Assembly (NCBI GenBank): GCA_036443405.1
Contig: JAZFYD010000122.1
Coordinates: 1 to 64,000, forward strand
Source: JAZFYD01 sp036443405
GTDB lineage: Bacteria > Planctomycetota > PLA2
Length of the DNA: 64,000 bases
Direction of reading: 5' to 3'
Below, piece after piece: positions 50,011 to 57,951 of the stretch. Position numbers and translations under genes: made by a program. The notes below the pieces were generated by a model. That model had not been told where the DNA came from and made no database searches. It was given only the letters and a program-made list of their open reading frames with translations. Position 1 is the first letter of the stretch, and each line of letters opens with the position of its first letter.

Positions 50011-51947
50011 TTGCCACGGATGGCCGTCAAGGCGCGTCGGGCTGCGCGTGTCACGAGGTAGTCGCGTCGCTCCTTCTCGACCTTCTCGAGCCATGGCAGC
50101 GCGGCCTTGGCTTCCGGGCCGATCTCGGTGAGCAGCAGGATCAGCGGGACTCGCTCCGTTTCGACGACGTGCTTCGGCGGTTTCAGGCAGTGCTTCACGA
50201 CCTCTTCAACCGGCATCAGCTTGTTGACCCAGTGGTGCCGCAGCGCACCGGCCCAGACGTGTTCGTCGTGCGGGAAGGGCTGTTCGACGACGTTGCGCAG
50301 GATCGCGTCGACCTTCGCCGTGTGCACGCCGAGAAGAGCGAGCGTGGCCGCCGCGCGACGAGCGGTCACGAACGGTGGGGAGTGCGTGGGCCTTCGATGG
50401 CCGTCCAGCAGCCCTTCCAGCTTTTCGATCGCGGGTTCGGCGGCGGGCAGTCCGATCGCGCCGGCGGCCGCGATCGCCTGGTTCTTCGTGCGACGCGCGG
50501 GCGAGTCGATCATCTTGATCACCCCGGCCGCGAGCGGCACGGCGTCGCGTCCGATCCGCACTGCGAGATCGCAACCGCTCGGGATGCCCTGCTGCAGGTG
50601 GCTTCGGGCACGTTCGAACATCTCCTCGTTGCGCCCGGTTGCGAGGTACAGCGCCAGCGCGGCGTCCGGATCTTTGCTCGTGCCGAGTTCGTCAGCGGCA
50701 AAACGCGCTTCGGGTCCAATGGCAAGAGCGACCGGGATCGCCTGCCCGAGTCGGACGAGCAGCTTCGGAGCATCGTGCTGGCCGGCACGCAGCAACAGCC
50801 AGAGGAGCTTGATGTATCGCGGGTGGTCCCTATTGCGCGCGAGTTCGAGAAGATGGTTCGCGCGGCTCGTGCGTTTCTCGATGAGCTGTTTCACGGAGGC
50901 TCGCGCGGCCGCGGCCACGTCCTCGCGTTCGTCGTCGAGACAGAGGATCAGTCCTTCAAGCGGTGGATTCGTGGAACGCGCAGCGACATTGCACGCCAGC
51001 AATCGCAGCTTTCGGTTGGGGTGAGCGAACGCTTCGTCGATCAAGCCGACCGGTTCCTTCGCTGCCCACCACCGGCGTCTCACGAGCCACATCGCATCGC
51101 GGTTGACCCTGGCATCCTGATCCCCCACCAGCGAGAGGACGCGGCGGACCTCGTCGCGCGTCGGAGCCTTCAGGTTCTGTACGGCGCGCACGAACCCACG
51201 GCGGTGGATCGGCTCGTTGCTTCGGTAGGCGCGGAGCAAGATCGCCCGCGCGGCCTGCGAGTGGGGGGCGAGCGCGCCGAGCGTGGCGTACGCGCGAAGT
51301 GCAAGCAATTGCGAACCGTCGAGCAGTCCCTTGAGTCGCGGCACGATCACGTCCGCGTGGTTGGGATGTTTGCCGAGCGCGTACACGGCGTCGAGGCCGT
51401 CGAGCGATTCGTCCTTTCTGTCGACGCGATCAAACAGAACCTGCAGCACTCCTTGGCGGTGCTGGTCGCGAATACTAAGCAGGTACGCGGTGCGCAACCG
51501 CAGCGAGTCGTCGTCCGAGTTCAGCATTGAGTCCGCGGCGGACTGCCAACCTTCGGGAGGCGGAACGAGCAAGAGCCACGCCTCCAGCGCAACGATCTTC
51601 TCTTCGCTCCGGCCTGACCGGAGCACTTCGACGAGCCCGCTCTTGTCCTTCGTGCTGAGCGCGCGCGCGATGTACGCCAAGCTGTGCGAGTTGGGATCTG
51701 CCAGCTCCGCGCGTTCCGCGAACCATCGGCGGACGACAACCGGCACCGCCGGCGCGCCGATCGCCATGAGTGCCTCCTCCATTTCGGGGTCGTGCTCTCC
51801 GTTGGCCCGCAGGCTCTTCACGAGCCGGTCGACCCAGTGAGCAAGCGGCTGGCCCTTGTGGGAGGGCGCTCCGGCCGGTTGGTCGTTCTCCTCGGCGAAT
51901 GTTGCGCTCGCAGCCAGGAGCGCGATGGCTATCCAGCGTTTTCCCAC
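50007..51947 (-). CDS. HEAT-repeat exported protein
   Basis: This is a 646-residue protein starting at GTG 51947, with a signal peptide (1-18, ending TFAEE). Nearly the whole mature chain consists of HEAT-like helical pairs ('ALMAIGAPAVPVVVRRWF', 'AAAGAIGLPAAEPAIEKLEGLL', 'GPEAKAALPWLEKVEKERR'). No catalytic motif is seen; it is probably a periplasmic or surface scaffold. The stop codons of this gene and the spermidine-synthase-like gene lie on one palindromic CTAG (50007-50010). Confidence 0.75.
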   Translation of the reverse strand: MGKRWIAIALLAASATFAEENDQPAGAPSHKGQPLAHWVDRLVKSLRANGEHDPEMEEALMAIGAPAVPVVVRRWFAERAELADPNSHSLAYIARALSTKDKSGLVEVLRSGRSEEKIVALEAWLLLVPPPEGWQSAADSMLNSDDDSLRLRTAYLLSIRDQHRQGVLQVLFDRVDRKDESLDGLDAVYALGKHPNHADVIVPRLKGLLDGSQLLALRAYATLGALAPHSQAARAILLRAYRSNEPIHRRGFVRAVQNLKAPTRDEVRRVLSLVGDQDARVNRDAMWLVRRRWWAAKEPVGLIDEAFAHPNRKLRLLACNVAARSTNPPLEGLILCLDDEREDVAAAARASVKQLIEKRTSRANHLLELARNRDHPRYIKLLWLLLRAGQHDAPKLLVRLGQAIPVALAIGPEARFAADELGTSKDPDAALALYLATGRNEEMFERARSHLQQGIPSGCDLAVRIGRDAVPLAAGVIKMIDSPARRTKNQAIAAAGAIGLPAAEPAIEKLEGLLDGHRRPTHSPPFVTARRAAATLALLGVHTAKVDAILRNVVEQPFPHDEHVWAGALRHHWVNKLMPVEEVVKHCLKPPKHVVETERVPLILLLTEIGPEAKAALPWLEKVEKERRDYLVTRAARRALTAIRGN

Positions 51948-52022
51948 GATGTTCTTTGCTACCCGGGCCCCGCGGCCCCGTTCGGACTGTAATGCCGTGT
52001 TGCGCGAACGTAAACCGCCGAA

Positions 52023-54194
52023 CTACTTAGCGGCGTCGGGGCGCTTGCGCAGCGTCGGTGTGATCGTGCGCGTTTCGCCCTCTTTGAGCTCGATCCGATG
52101 GATCTGCGGGACGAAACCCGTCGCGCCGATCAGGAGCGTGTGCGGTCCGGCTTCAAGGTGGGTGAGGACAACCTGCGTGTCGGCGCCGGCGCGGTCTTCG
52201 CGGCCGATCAGGACAATTTCGGCTTCTTCGTACGCGCTCAGGTCGATCTCCAACTTGGCGGATCCGAGCTGGACGACGTAAGGTCCGTTGCCCTTGAGCT
52301 GCGCGTGTTGCGGCGCGCTGCCCCCGCCGTGGATCTTCACCCACGCGCCGTCCCGGAACAGCGCGCTGCGCGCTACGCCGTTGACGTTGTCGTCGTCGTT
52401 GGCCCAACCGTGACCCGGCGGCGAGATGTCATCACGGACGGAGAACCAGAAGTCCTTGACCGGTTTACCGGCGCCGCCCAGAACGCGTAGCTCGCGCTGC
52501 ACGTTGGGTTGGAACTGCAGGTCGCGAATCAGAATGGGTTCCGCCCACTCCCAAGGAAGGTCCAGTTCCTTAATGGCGCGGCCCTTCTTGGGGTGTCTTA
52601 CGACGAGCCAGCGGTTGCCGACGGCGACGGTCCATAGCGTTGGCGGCGTGTCCACACGCGAGCCCAACGCAACTTCGAGGTCGGTGCCCGGCACAGTCAA
52701 GTCGAGTGCACCGACGTCGGTCGTGTCCCAGAGGATGTAGGCCGCGAACTCGCCTTCGAGTTCAGGGAAACGCAGCTGCTTCGCGCCGGGCAAATGGATG
52801 CGCGCTTCGCGCACGCCGTCTATCGGCTCGGCGATGTCGCACAGGTAGGTCTCTTCGCCGACTTCCGCGCGCAGCGTTGCGCGGCTATGCGCGGGCAGGT
52901 AGTTCGAGTTGTGTGCGTCCACGCCCCAGAAGCGGTCCGGAAGCTGAACGGTGAACTTCACGTCCGGCGGCTGCGGCGGGGCGGCGCCGGCTCCCTGCAC
53001 GCTCACGATGTTTAGGCGCGCATGCTCCTGGACCGTGACTTCGAGCGCGGTCGGCCCGGTGATCTCGACCGCCCGCGGGCTCCCGAAATAGCGGGAGCCC
53101 TGCTCACCTGCGGATACCTCGTAGCGGCCCGCCTCGACTTCGATCTCATAGGGCGCACCGTCGGCAGATGAAAATCGGCGGCCGTCCGACGGCCGGTCGA
53201 GATGGACTCGGCCCGCCTCCTCGATCTCGTGGCCTTTCGCGTCGTACACGCGCACATCGACGCGGTGCCGAATGGGATCCGGTTGCTCGTTCGTATCCGC
53301 GTCGAGAACGATGATCGTAGTGCCGTTCGCCATGCGGTCGTCACCGGATGAGCCCGTCGTCTTGGTCTGGTCGCCGTCCCGCCAGAACACCAACAGCTCG
53401 GCATCGGGTACGGCGCCGCGCAGAATGAACCGTCCGCTTGCATCCGCACGCGTTCGCGGCGCGCGGTCGTATGTGCAGATCACCGCCCACTCGGGCGCCG
53501 TGCCGTCCGCCTTGACGACGCGCCCGCGAATCTCCGCGGTCGGCAGCATCCACATCGTTGGCGGGTGCCAGCGAAGCGGCCGCTCGATATGCGTCCAGTA
53601 CCGCTGCGAGAAAAAACGCGCGTCGTGAAACGTGAGATCCACTCCGTCGACTCGTTCGAAGACGAAGAAACCGTTCGTGTCGGTGACGGCTTCCGCGAGG
53701 TTGGGCGAGTGCGCGCAGCCGACTTTGCCGAGCATGCGCACACCGGCCGCGGGACGACCGTTGGGGTGGCGGACGAAGCCGGCCGTTTCCCCGCCGCGGC
53801 TCAGCTCGATGTGAAAGGGGCCGACCGTCCCGTATTCCTCGGTGGGGGCGTACCCCCCGGCCGAGACCGCATAGTGACAAGGAAACGGATCCTTCTGCTG
53901 CGGGAGCGTTGCGAGGCCGTATTTGTCGGTGGTGGCTTCGGCCAGGCTTGGCGCCCAGTTACCGTCGTCGTCGAGCCAGTTCTCCGGGCACTGCGAGATG
54001 CGCGCGCCGGCGACGGCTTGCCCCGTTTCTTCGTCGACGACGCGGAACACGAGGAACCGTTCGGACTCCGTGCCGGGCACGATGCCTTCGTACTCGCCAA
54101 CCCATTCGCCGCCCGGGTCGTCCTTCGGCGTTCCCGGTGCGCCGCCTGCGCACGCGAGGCAGGCAGCGATGACGACAGCGACTGCCGCTTTCAT
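52023..54194 (-). CDS. lipoprotein with carboxypeptidase-regulatory-like (Ig-fold) domains
   Basis: This is a 723-residue protein. A lipoprotein signal ends IAACLAC (about residue 16). Several Ig-like units of the CarboxypepD_reg type follow: 'FRVVDEETGQAVAGARISQ', 'GFVRHPNGRPAAGVRML', 'GRVVKADGTAPEWAVI', and a final 'GREDRAGADTQVVLTHLEAGPHTLLI' resembling a PEGA domain. No enzyme motif is seen; it is probably a surface structural protein. The start is ATG 54194, 11 bases after the M48 protease gene, in the same operon; longer readings upstream overlap that gene and look non-coding. Confidence 0.8.
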   Translation of the reverse strand: MKAAVAVVIAACLACAGGAPGTPKDDPGGEWVGEYEGIVPGTESERFLVFRVVDEETGQAVAGARISQCPENWLDDDGNWAPSLAEATTDKYGLATLPQQKDPFPCHYAVSAGGYAPTEEYGTVGPFHIELSRGGETAGFVRHPNGRPAAGVRMLGKVGCAHSPNLAEAVTDTNGFFVFERVDGVDLTFHDARFFSQRYWTHIERPLRWHPPTMWMLPTAEIRGRVVKADGTAPEWAVICTYDRAPRTRADASGRFILRGAVPDAELLVFWRDGDQTKTTGSSGDDRMANGTTIIVLDADTNEQPDPIRHRVDVRVYDAKGHEIEEAGRVHLDRPSDGRRFSSADGAPYEIEVEAGRYEVSAGEQGSRYFGSPRAVEITGPTALEVTVQEHARLNIVSVQGAGAAPPQPPDVKFTVQLPDRFWGVDAHNSNYLPAHSRATLRAEVGEETYLCDIAEPIDGVREARIHLPGAKQLRFPELEGEFAAYILWDTTDVGALDLTVPGTDLEVALGSRVDTPPTLWTVAVGNRWLVVRHPKKGRAIKELDLPWEWAEPILIRDLQFQPNVQRELRVLGGAGKPVKDFWFSVRDDISPPGHGWANDDDNVNGVARSALFRDGAWVKIHGGGSAPQHAQLKGNGPYVVQLGSAKLEIDLSAYEEAEIVLIGREDRAGADTQVVLTHLEAGPHTLLIGATGFVPQIHRIELKEGETRTITPTLRKRPDAAK

Positions 54195-54205
54195 GAGTGC
54201 CTGTT

Positions 54206-55441
54206 CTAACGCAACAGCCGTGGGATGCGCAGGGCGGCAGGCGGGTGGCTGTCGTAAAACGCCGAATGAACGGGATCGGGAGTCAGCGTGGCGGCGTTGT
54301 GGCGATAGATCGCGAGCAGCGCGGCAGCCAGCGAGCCGGGCTCGGAGTGGGCTTTGCCGTAGTCGTCGGCCTCGTACTCGTAGCGGCGCGAGAGCCACGA
54401 ACCGATCGGCGCGGTGAAGAACAAAAACACCGGCACGACCCACAGGAACAGCAGCAGCGCGCCGTGGGACGACGGTTCGTTAAGGCCGAGGCCCTTGTAG
54501 AACCAGTCGTGTTGGCTGAGCCAGCCGAGGATCGCGAGACCGATCAGGCTTTGCGCGATGGACATCAGCGTCATCTTGAGGACGTGGCGCAACTTGGCGT
54601 GGCCGAGTTCGTGCGCGAGCACGGCTTCGATCTCCGGTTCGCCCATCTGTTCGATCAAGGTGTCGTACAAGACGATGCGGCGCGAGGAGCCGAGCCCCGC
54701 GAAGAATGCGTTGGAGTGCGCGGAGCGCCGCGAGCCGTCCATCACGAATAACCCCTGGTTCGGAAACTCGACGCGCGCGAGCAGCGCGGTGAGCCGGTCC
54801 TTCAGCGTTCCGTCCCGAAGCGGCGTGAGCTTGTTGAAAATCGGCAGCAGATACGTCGGCAGGATCCACGTGAGAAAAAGCGAGAACGCCGTCCACACGG
54901 CCCACACCCAGAGCCACCAGAGCGCGCCGGCGCTTTCCATCAGCCATAGCGCGGCCGCCATCAGCGGCGTGCCGAGCACGAGACCGAGCAGCACGGATTT
55001 GAGAAGGTCCTTCACGAACAGAGCCGGTGTCGTGCGGTTGAAGCCGAAGCGCTGTTCGATCTTGAAGGTGCGGTGGATCGAAAACGGCAGCGCGAGCAGG
55101 GCGGCGACGCCGAGCACGCTCCACAAGAACGCGATACCGCGCATGACCTCGCCGTCGATGCGGGTTTTCCAGAACGCGTCGAAGAACGCCAGGCCGCCGC
55201 CGAGGGTCCAGGTCAGGAGCAGCGCGACCGAGACGATCATGCGCACGCGGCCGGCGCGGCCCGCGGTGACGGTGTAGTCCGCCGCTTTTTGGTGCGTCGG
55301 GAGGTCGATCGCCTTCGCGAACTCCGCCGGGACAGCTCCACGATGCTGTTCGACGTGTGCGAGTTGCCGCGTGTTGAGATAGAGCCGAGTCGCCAGGGAA
55401 GCGGCGAGCGCGAGGAGGAAAGCCAGCGTCAGGGGGAGCAC
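54206..55441 (-). CDS. M48 family membrane metalloprotease (Ste24-like)
   Basis: This is a 411-residue protein. The zinc motif is HELGH in 'EIEAVLAHELGHAKLRHVLK', followed by the downstream Glu/Asp region 'YEYEADDYGKAHSEP'. Seven or so membrane helices and 'RSAHSNAFFAGLGSSRRIVLYDTLIEQM' are typical of the CAAX prenyl protease 1/Ste24 branch of M48. Bacterial members do membrane-protein quality control. The frame is open to TTG 55501, but that would overlap clpP by 53 bases; GTG 55441, 8 bases after the clpP stop, puts the first membrane helix at the N-terminus and is preferred. Confidence 0.88.
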   Translation of the reverse strand: MLPLTLAFLLALAASLATRLYLNTRQLAHVEQHRGAVPAEFAKAIDLPTHQKAADYTVTAGRAGRVRMIVSVALLLTWTLGGGLAFFDAFWKTRIDGEVMRGIAFLWSVLGVAALLALPFSIHRTFKIEQRFGFNRTTPALFVKDLLKSVLLGLVLGTPLMAAALWLMESAGALWWLWVWAVWTAFSLFLTWILPTYLLPIFNKLTPLRDGTLKDRLTALLARVEFPNQGLFVMDGSRRSAHSNAFFAGLGSSRRIVLYDTLIEQMGEPEIEAVLAHELGHAKLRHVLKMTLMSIAQSLIGLAILGWLSQHDWFYKGLGLNEPSSHGALLLFLWVVPVFLFFTAPIGSWLSRRYEYEADDYGKAHSEPGSLAAALLAIYRHNAATLTPDPVHSAFYDSHPPAALRIPRLLR

Positions 55442-55448
55442 GCCCCGA

Positions 55449-56021
55449 CTACGAGATCTCCGAGAGACTCGTGACGACCCGATCGCAGAGGCCGTAATCA
55501 ACGGCTTCGTTGGCGCTCATCCAGTAGTCGCGGTTCAGATCCGTGCGGATGCGGTCGGCGTCCTGTTTGGTCTCTTCGACGTAGATCTCGATGAGGCGGT
55601 CGCGCAGCAGGAGGATCTGCTTGGCGCCGATCTCGATGTCCGAGGCCGCGCCCTGATAGGCGGACGACGGCTGGTGGATCATGAAGCGCGTGTTCGGCAG
55701 CGTGACCCGGTTCTTCTTCTCGGGCGGCGCGAGCATCAGGATCGTGCCCATGGATGCGCTGATGCCCGTGCAGATCGTCGTGACCGGCGCCTTGATCATG
55801 CGCACGGCGTCGAACATCGCGAACCCGTCGCTGATCGAGCCGCCGGGCGTGTTCACGTAGAAGTGAATCGGCGCCTTGTCGTCCTTGCCGTTCAAATAAA
55901 GCAGCTGCGCGACGAGGCGTTCCGCCGCCTCCGGCATGACCGGCTCGCAAAGGAGCACGATGCGCTGGTCGAGCAGCTTGTCGATGATCTGACGATTGGG
56001 TTGGCCGTTGTCCTCGGGCAT
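55449..56021 (-). CDS. clpP: ATP-dependent Clp protease proteolytic subunit
   Basis: This is a 190-residue serine peptidase subunit. The triad is visible: Ser in GISASMGTILM, His in MIHQPSSAYQG, and Asp in the C-terminal GLCDRVV. 'LLCEPVMPEAAERLVAQLLYL' and 'HFYVNTPGGSISDGFAMFDAV' are standard ClpP. It forms tetradecamers that degrade proteins fed by ClpX or ClpA/C; neither ATPase nor tig is adjacent. TAGACT ends 6 bases before ATG 56021 with no Shine-Dalgarno sequence. The M48 protease and lipoprotein follow downstream on the same strand. Confidence 0.95.
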   Translation of the reverse strand: MPEDNGQPNRQIIDKLLDQRIVLLCEPVMPEAAERLVAQLLYLNGKDDKAPIHFYVNTPGGSISDGFAMFDAVRMIKAPVTTICTGISASMGTILMLAPPEKKNRVTLPNTRFMIHQPSSAYQGAASDIEIGAKQILLLRDRLIEIYVEETKQDADRIRTDLNRDYWMSANEAVDYGLCDRVVTSLSEIS

Positions 56022-56027
56022 GCGCGC

Positions 56028-56033
56028 AGTCTA
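56028..56033 (-). promoter_or_regulatory. -10-like TAGACT, 6 bases before clpP
   Basis: On the minus strand TAGACT ends 6 bases before ATG 56021. GTGACC, 16 bases further upstream, could be the -35. The clpP message is predicted to be leaderless. Confidence 0.55.
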
Positions 56034-56097
56034 CCCCAGCGGTCCAAACGGTCACGATCCGCGCGCGCCGCCGCCGTCGCGGTTGTCTCAGGCCGGC

Positions 56098-57210
56098 TCA
56101 GAGCAGCCCGATCAGGCCCATCAGCGCGCGCGCGGCGACATCTGCGGTGTCCTCCACGGGCTCCCCGCGCTCCATCTGCCGAAGGGCCGGACCGAGCGCC
56201 AAGAGGTCCGCCGCCAGGTCGTCGTCTTCGTGCACAAGCAGCCGCAGGAGATACGCACCCTTGGGGACGCGCGCCCACTCGGGCCCGATGCGCCGGTCCG
56301 CGAGCTTCTCGATCGCGCGCGCCGCGTCCTCGGCGTTCCAACCCTCGGCCTTGGCCGCGACCGACTCCGGCCGGACGCCGCCGCGCTTGCCGGGTTTGCG
56401 CGGGTAGGTGCGCGCGCGCTGCGTCATGGCCGGCTCGCGAAATCTGGGCGCGAGGACCGCCGCCAGCGCCTCGTCCACCGCCTTCACGAGCAGGAAATCG
56501 CGCAGCGCCTCGTCGTTCGTGGCCTCGCGCATGTTCAGCGCCTTCTTGACCTCGGCGGGTTCGTTTTCGCTGCGCGGAATCTCCGCCGTGATCGCCTCGC
56601 CGCGGGTGTCCACGCTCTGATCACCGCCGGTGTAGGTAAGCTCGCCGTCCGCCGAGACGGAAAGTTCGAACGGCGTGCCCCACTCGTGGTCCAGCATCGC
56701 GCGGCGCAGCGCACGCACGACCGGATCGCGCAGCAGCACTGTCGTCGGCGCGGTGTGGATGTCGCCCGTGACATCGAAAAAGCGCTTGAACCGGTTGCGC
56801 TCGTGTTTGGCCAGCGCCGTGAGGTTGACCGCCTCGGGTGTCTCCTCCAGCCGCGACTCGGCCTTGAGCGCCGCCTGCACGAGGGTCTCAACCTTTTCCA
56901 AGTAGTCGCACTGCTCGTCGATGCGCTCCTTGGTTCGCGGCATCGTCTCCAGCAGCACCGCGAGCCGGCACGCGATCTCGAACTCGTCGGCGATGCGCCG
57001 CAGAGTCCGCATCTCCGGCGTGCTCTGCCCCTCGATTTCCACGAGCGTCGTTTTGGGCGACTCCGCCGCACGCTCGCATTTCTTAGCGTAGTTCGACAGG
57101 TCCACCACGCCGGTTTTCTCGGAGTCCGCCGAGAGACGTCGCCCCATGAGCAGACCCCGCAGCGCGCGCGCGAAGTTGCGCAGCCGGTATTCCGGGTTAA
57201 CCGAGCTCAT
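56098..57210 (-). CDS. hypothetical protein
   Basis: This is a 370-residue soluble protein, charged and mostly helical, with no signal peptide. I do not recognise a family. Residues of about 60-135 could form a coiled coil ('RIADEFEIACRLAVLLETM', 'RIDEQCDYLEKVETLVQAAL'). A short beta part lies at about 195-215 ('ELSVSADGELTYTGGD'). A basic patch 'RARTYPRKPGKRGGVRPES' follows at about 285. It starts 14 bases inside the HAD gene, so the two form an operon. Confidence 0.6.
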   Translation of the reverse strand: MSSVNPEYRLRNFARALRGLLMGRRLSADSEKTGVVDLSNYAKKCERAAESPKTTLVEIEGQSTPEMRTLRRIADEFEIACRLAVLLETMPRTKERIDEQCDYLEKVETLVQAALKAESRLEETPEAVNLTALAKHERNRFKRFFDVTGDIHTAPTTVLLRDPVVRALRRAMLDHEWGTPFELSVSADGELTYTGGDQSVDTRGEAITAEIPRSENEPAEVKKALNMREATNDEALRDFLLVKAVDEALAAVLAPRFREPAMTQRARTYPRKPGKRGGVRPESVAAKAEGWNAEDAARAIEKLADRRIGPEWARVPKGAYLLRLLVHEDDDLAADLLALGPALRQMERGEPVEDTADVAARALMGLIGLL

Positions 57211-57925
57211 CGAGACTCTTCAGGATGAAATCGGGGCGCACGTCGGGTGCGCGCGGATCGCCGGTCGGGCCCTCGAAGTGTTCGTGCGTCAGCGCGGTCT
57301 TGAACCCGGCGCGGTGGCCGCCGACCACGTCCGCGTAGAACTGATCGCCGATCATCAGGGTGGCCTCGCGCGGCGTACCGAGGGCGGCGCTCACGGAGTC
57401 GAACAGGCTCGCGTGGGGTTTCATGAAACCGCTCGTCGCCGAGACCTCCACGGTTTCGAACAGCTCCCACACGCCCAGGGCGCGGACGACGCGCTCGATC
57501 GGATCGGTCAGGACGTAGTTCGACAGCACGGCGAGCTTGTAATTCCTCGCGAGCCGCTCGAGATGGCCCTTGACGCCCGGCGGGATGCGGCACGCCGCGA
57601 CCATCGTTTCGTTCATCGTCCTATTGGCCCGCTCGTAGAGCGTCGGGGTGGCCCGATGGCCGCTGACCGCGTCCACGAACTCCTCGACGGTGATCTCGCG
57701 GCATTCGCCGTCCTCGCGCTCGCGCATCATCTCGTCGCGCACTCGGTTCGCGCGCATGAAGAAGTCCGGCTGTGGGCCTAGCTCGTCCTTGAACGCCTCC
57801 TCCAACTCTGAATAGAGGATCTTCACCTCGCGCGTGCCGAACGGAACGAGCGTGTTGCCGAGATCGAAGACGATCGCCTCGATTCCGTCGAGTGAAACAC
57901 TCGATGAAGGGTGCGGAGCGGGCAT
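57197..57925 (-). CDS. HAD-superfamily hydrolase
   Basis: This is a 242-residue phosphatase-like protein. Motif I is FDLGNTLV (nucleophile Asp; the usual second Asp is Asn), motif II is SNY in 'LAVLSNYVLTD', the conserved Lys is in 'GFMKPHASLF', and motif III is 'IGDQFYADV'. The helical cap between motifs I and II places it in the subfamily with phosphoglycolate phosphatases and haloacid dehalogenases; the N in motif I is common in its DLGNT branch. The substrate is unknown. Start ATG 57925 has TAGCAT ending 8 bases upstream. It is divergent from polA, with 26 bases between start codons. Confidence 0.88.
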   Translation of the reverse strand: MPAPHPSSSVSLDGIEAIVFDLGNTLVPFGTREVKILYSELEEAFKDELGPQPDFFMRANRVRDEMMREREDGECREITVEEFVDAVSGHRATPTLYERANRTMNETMVAACRIPPGVKGHLERLARNYKLAVLSNYVLTDPIERVVRALGVWELFETVEVSATSGFMKPHASLFDSVSAALGTPREATLMIGDQFYADVVGGHRAGFKTALTHEHFEGPTGDPRAPDVRPDFILKSLDELG

Positions 57926-57933
57926 GGGGGTGC

Positions 57934-57939
57934 ATGCTA
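57934..57939 (-). promoter_or_regulatory. -10-like TAGCAT, 8 bases before the HAD start
   Basis: On the minus strand TAGCAT ends 8 bases before ATG 57925. It overlaps the plus-strand polA -10 element (57938-57943), so RNA polymerase could not occupy both at once. Confidence 0.4.
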
Positions 57940-57943
57940 CGCT
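57938..57943 (+). promoter_or_regulatory. -10-like TACGCT, 8 bases before polA
   Basis: TACGCT ends 8 bases before ATG 57952, with no Shine-Dalgarno sequence. The same hexamer lies 6 bases before the gene following polA. Confidence 0.45.
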
Positions 57944-57951
57944 ACCGCGCA

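Noticed and set aside
49728..51530. Plus-strand open frame of 600 codons over the HEAT gene
   Set aside because: The minus strand encodes a signal peptide and HEAT repeats; this frame is antisense to it and compositionally a shadow.
55442..55501. TTG start of the M48 protease inside clpP
   Set aside because: It would overlap clpP by 53 bases and add a basic, non-membrane leader; GTG 55441 fits better.
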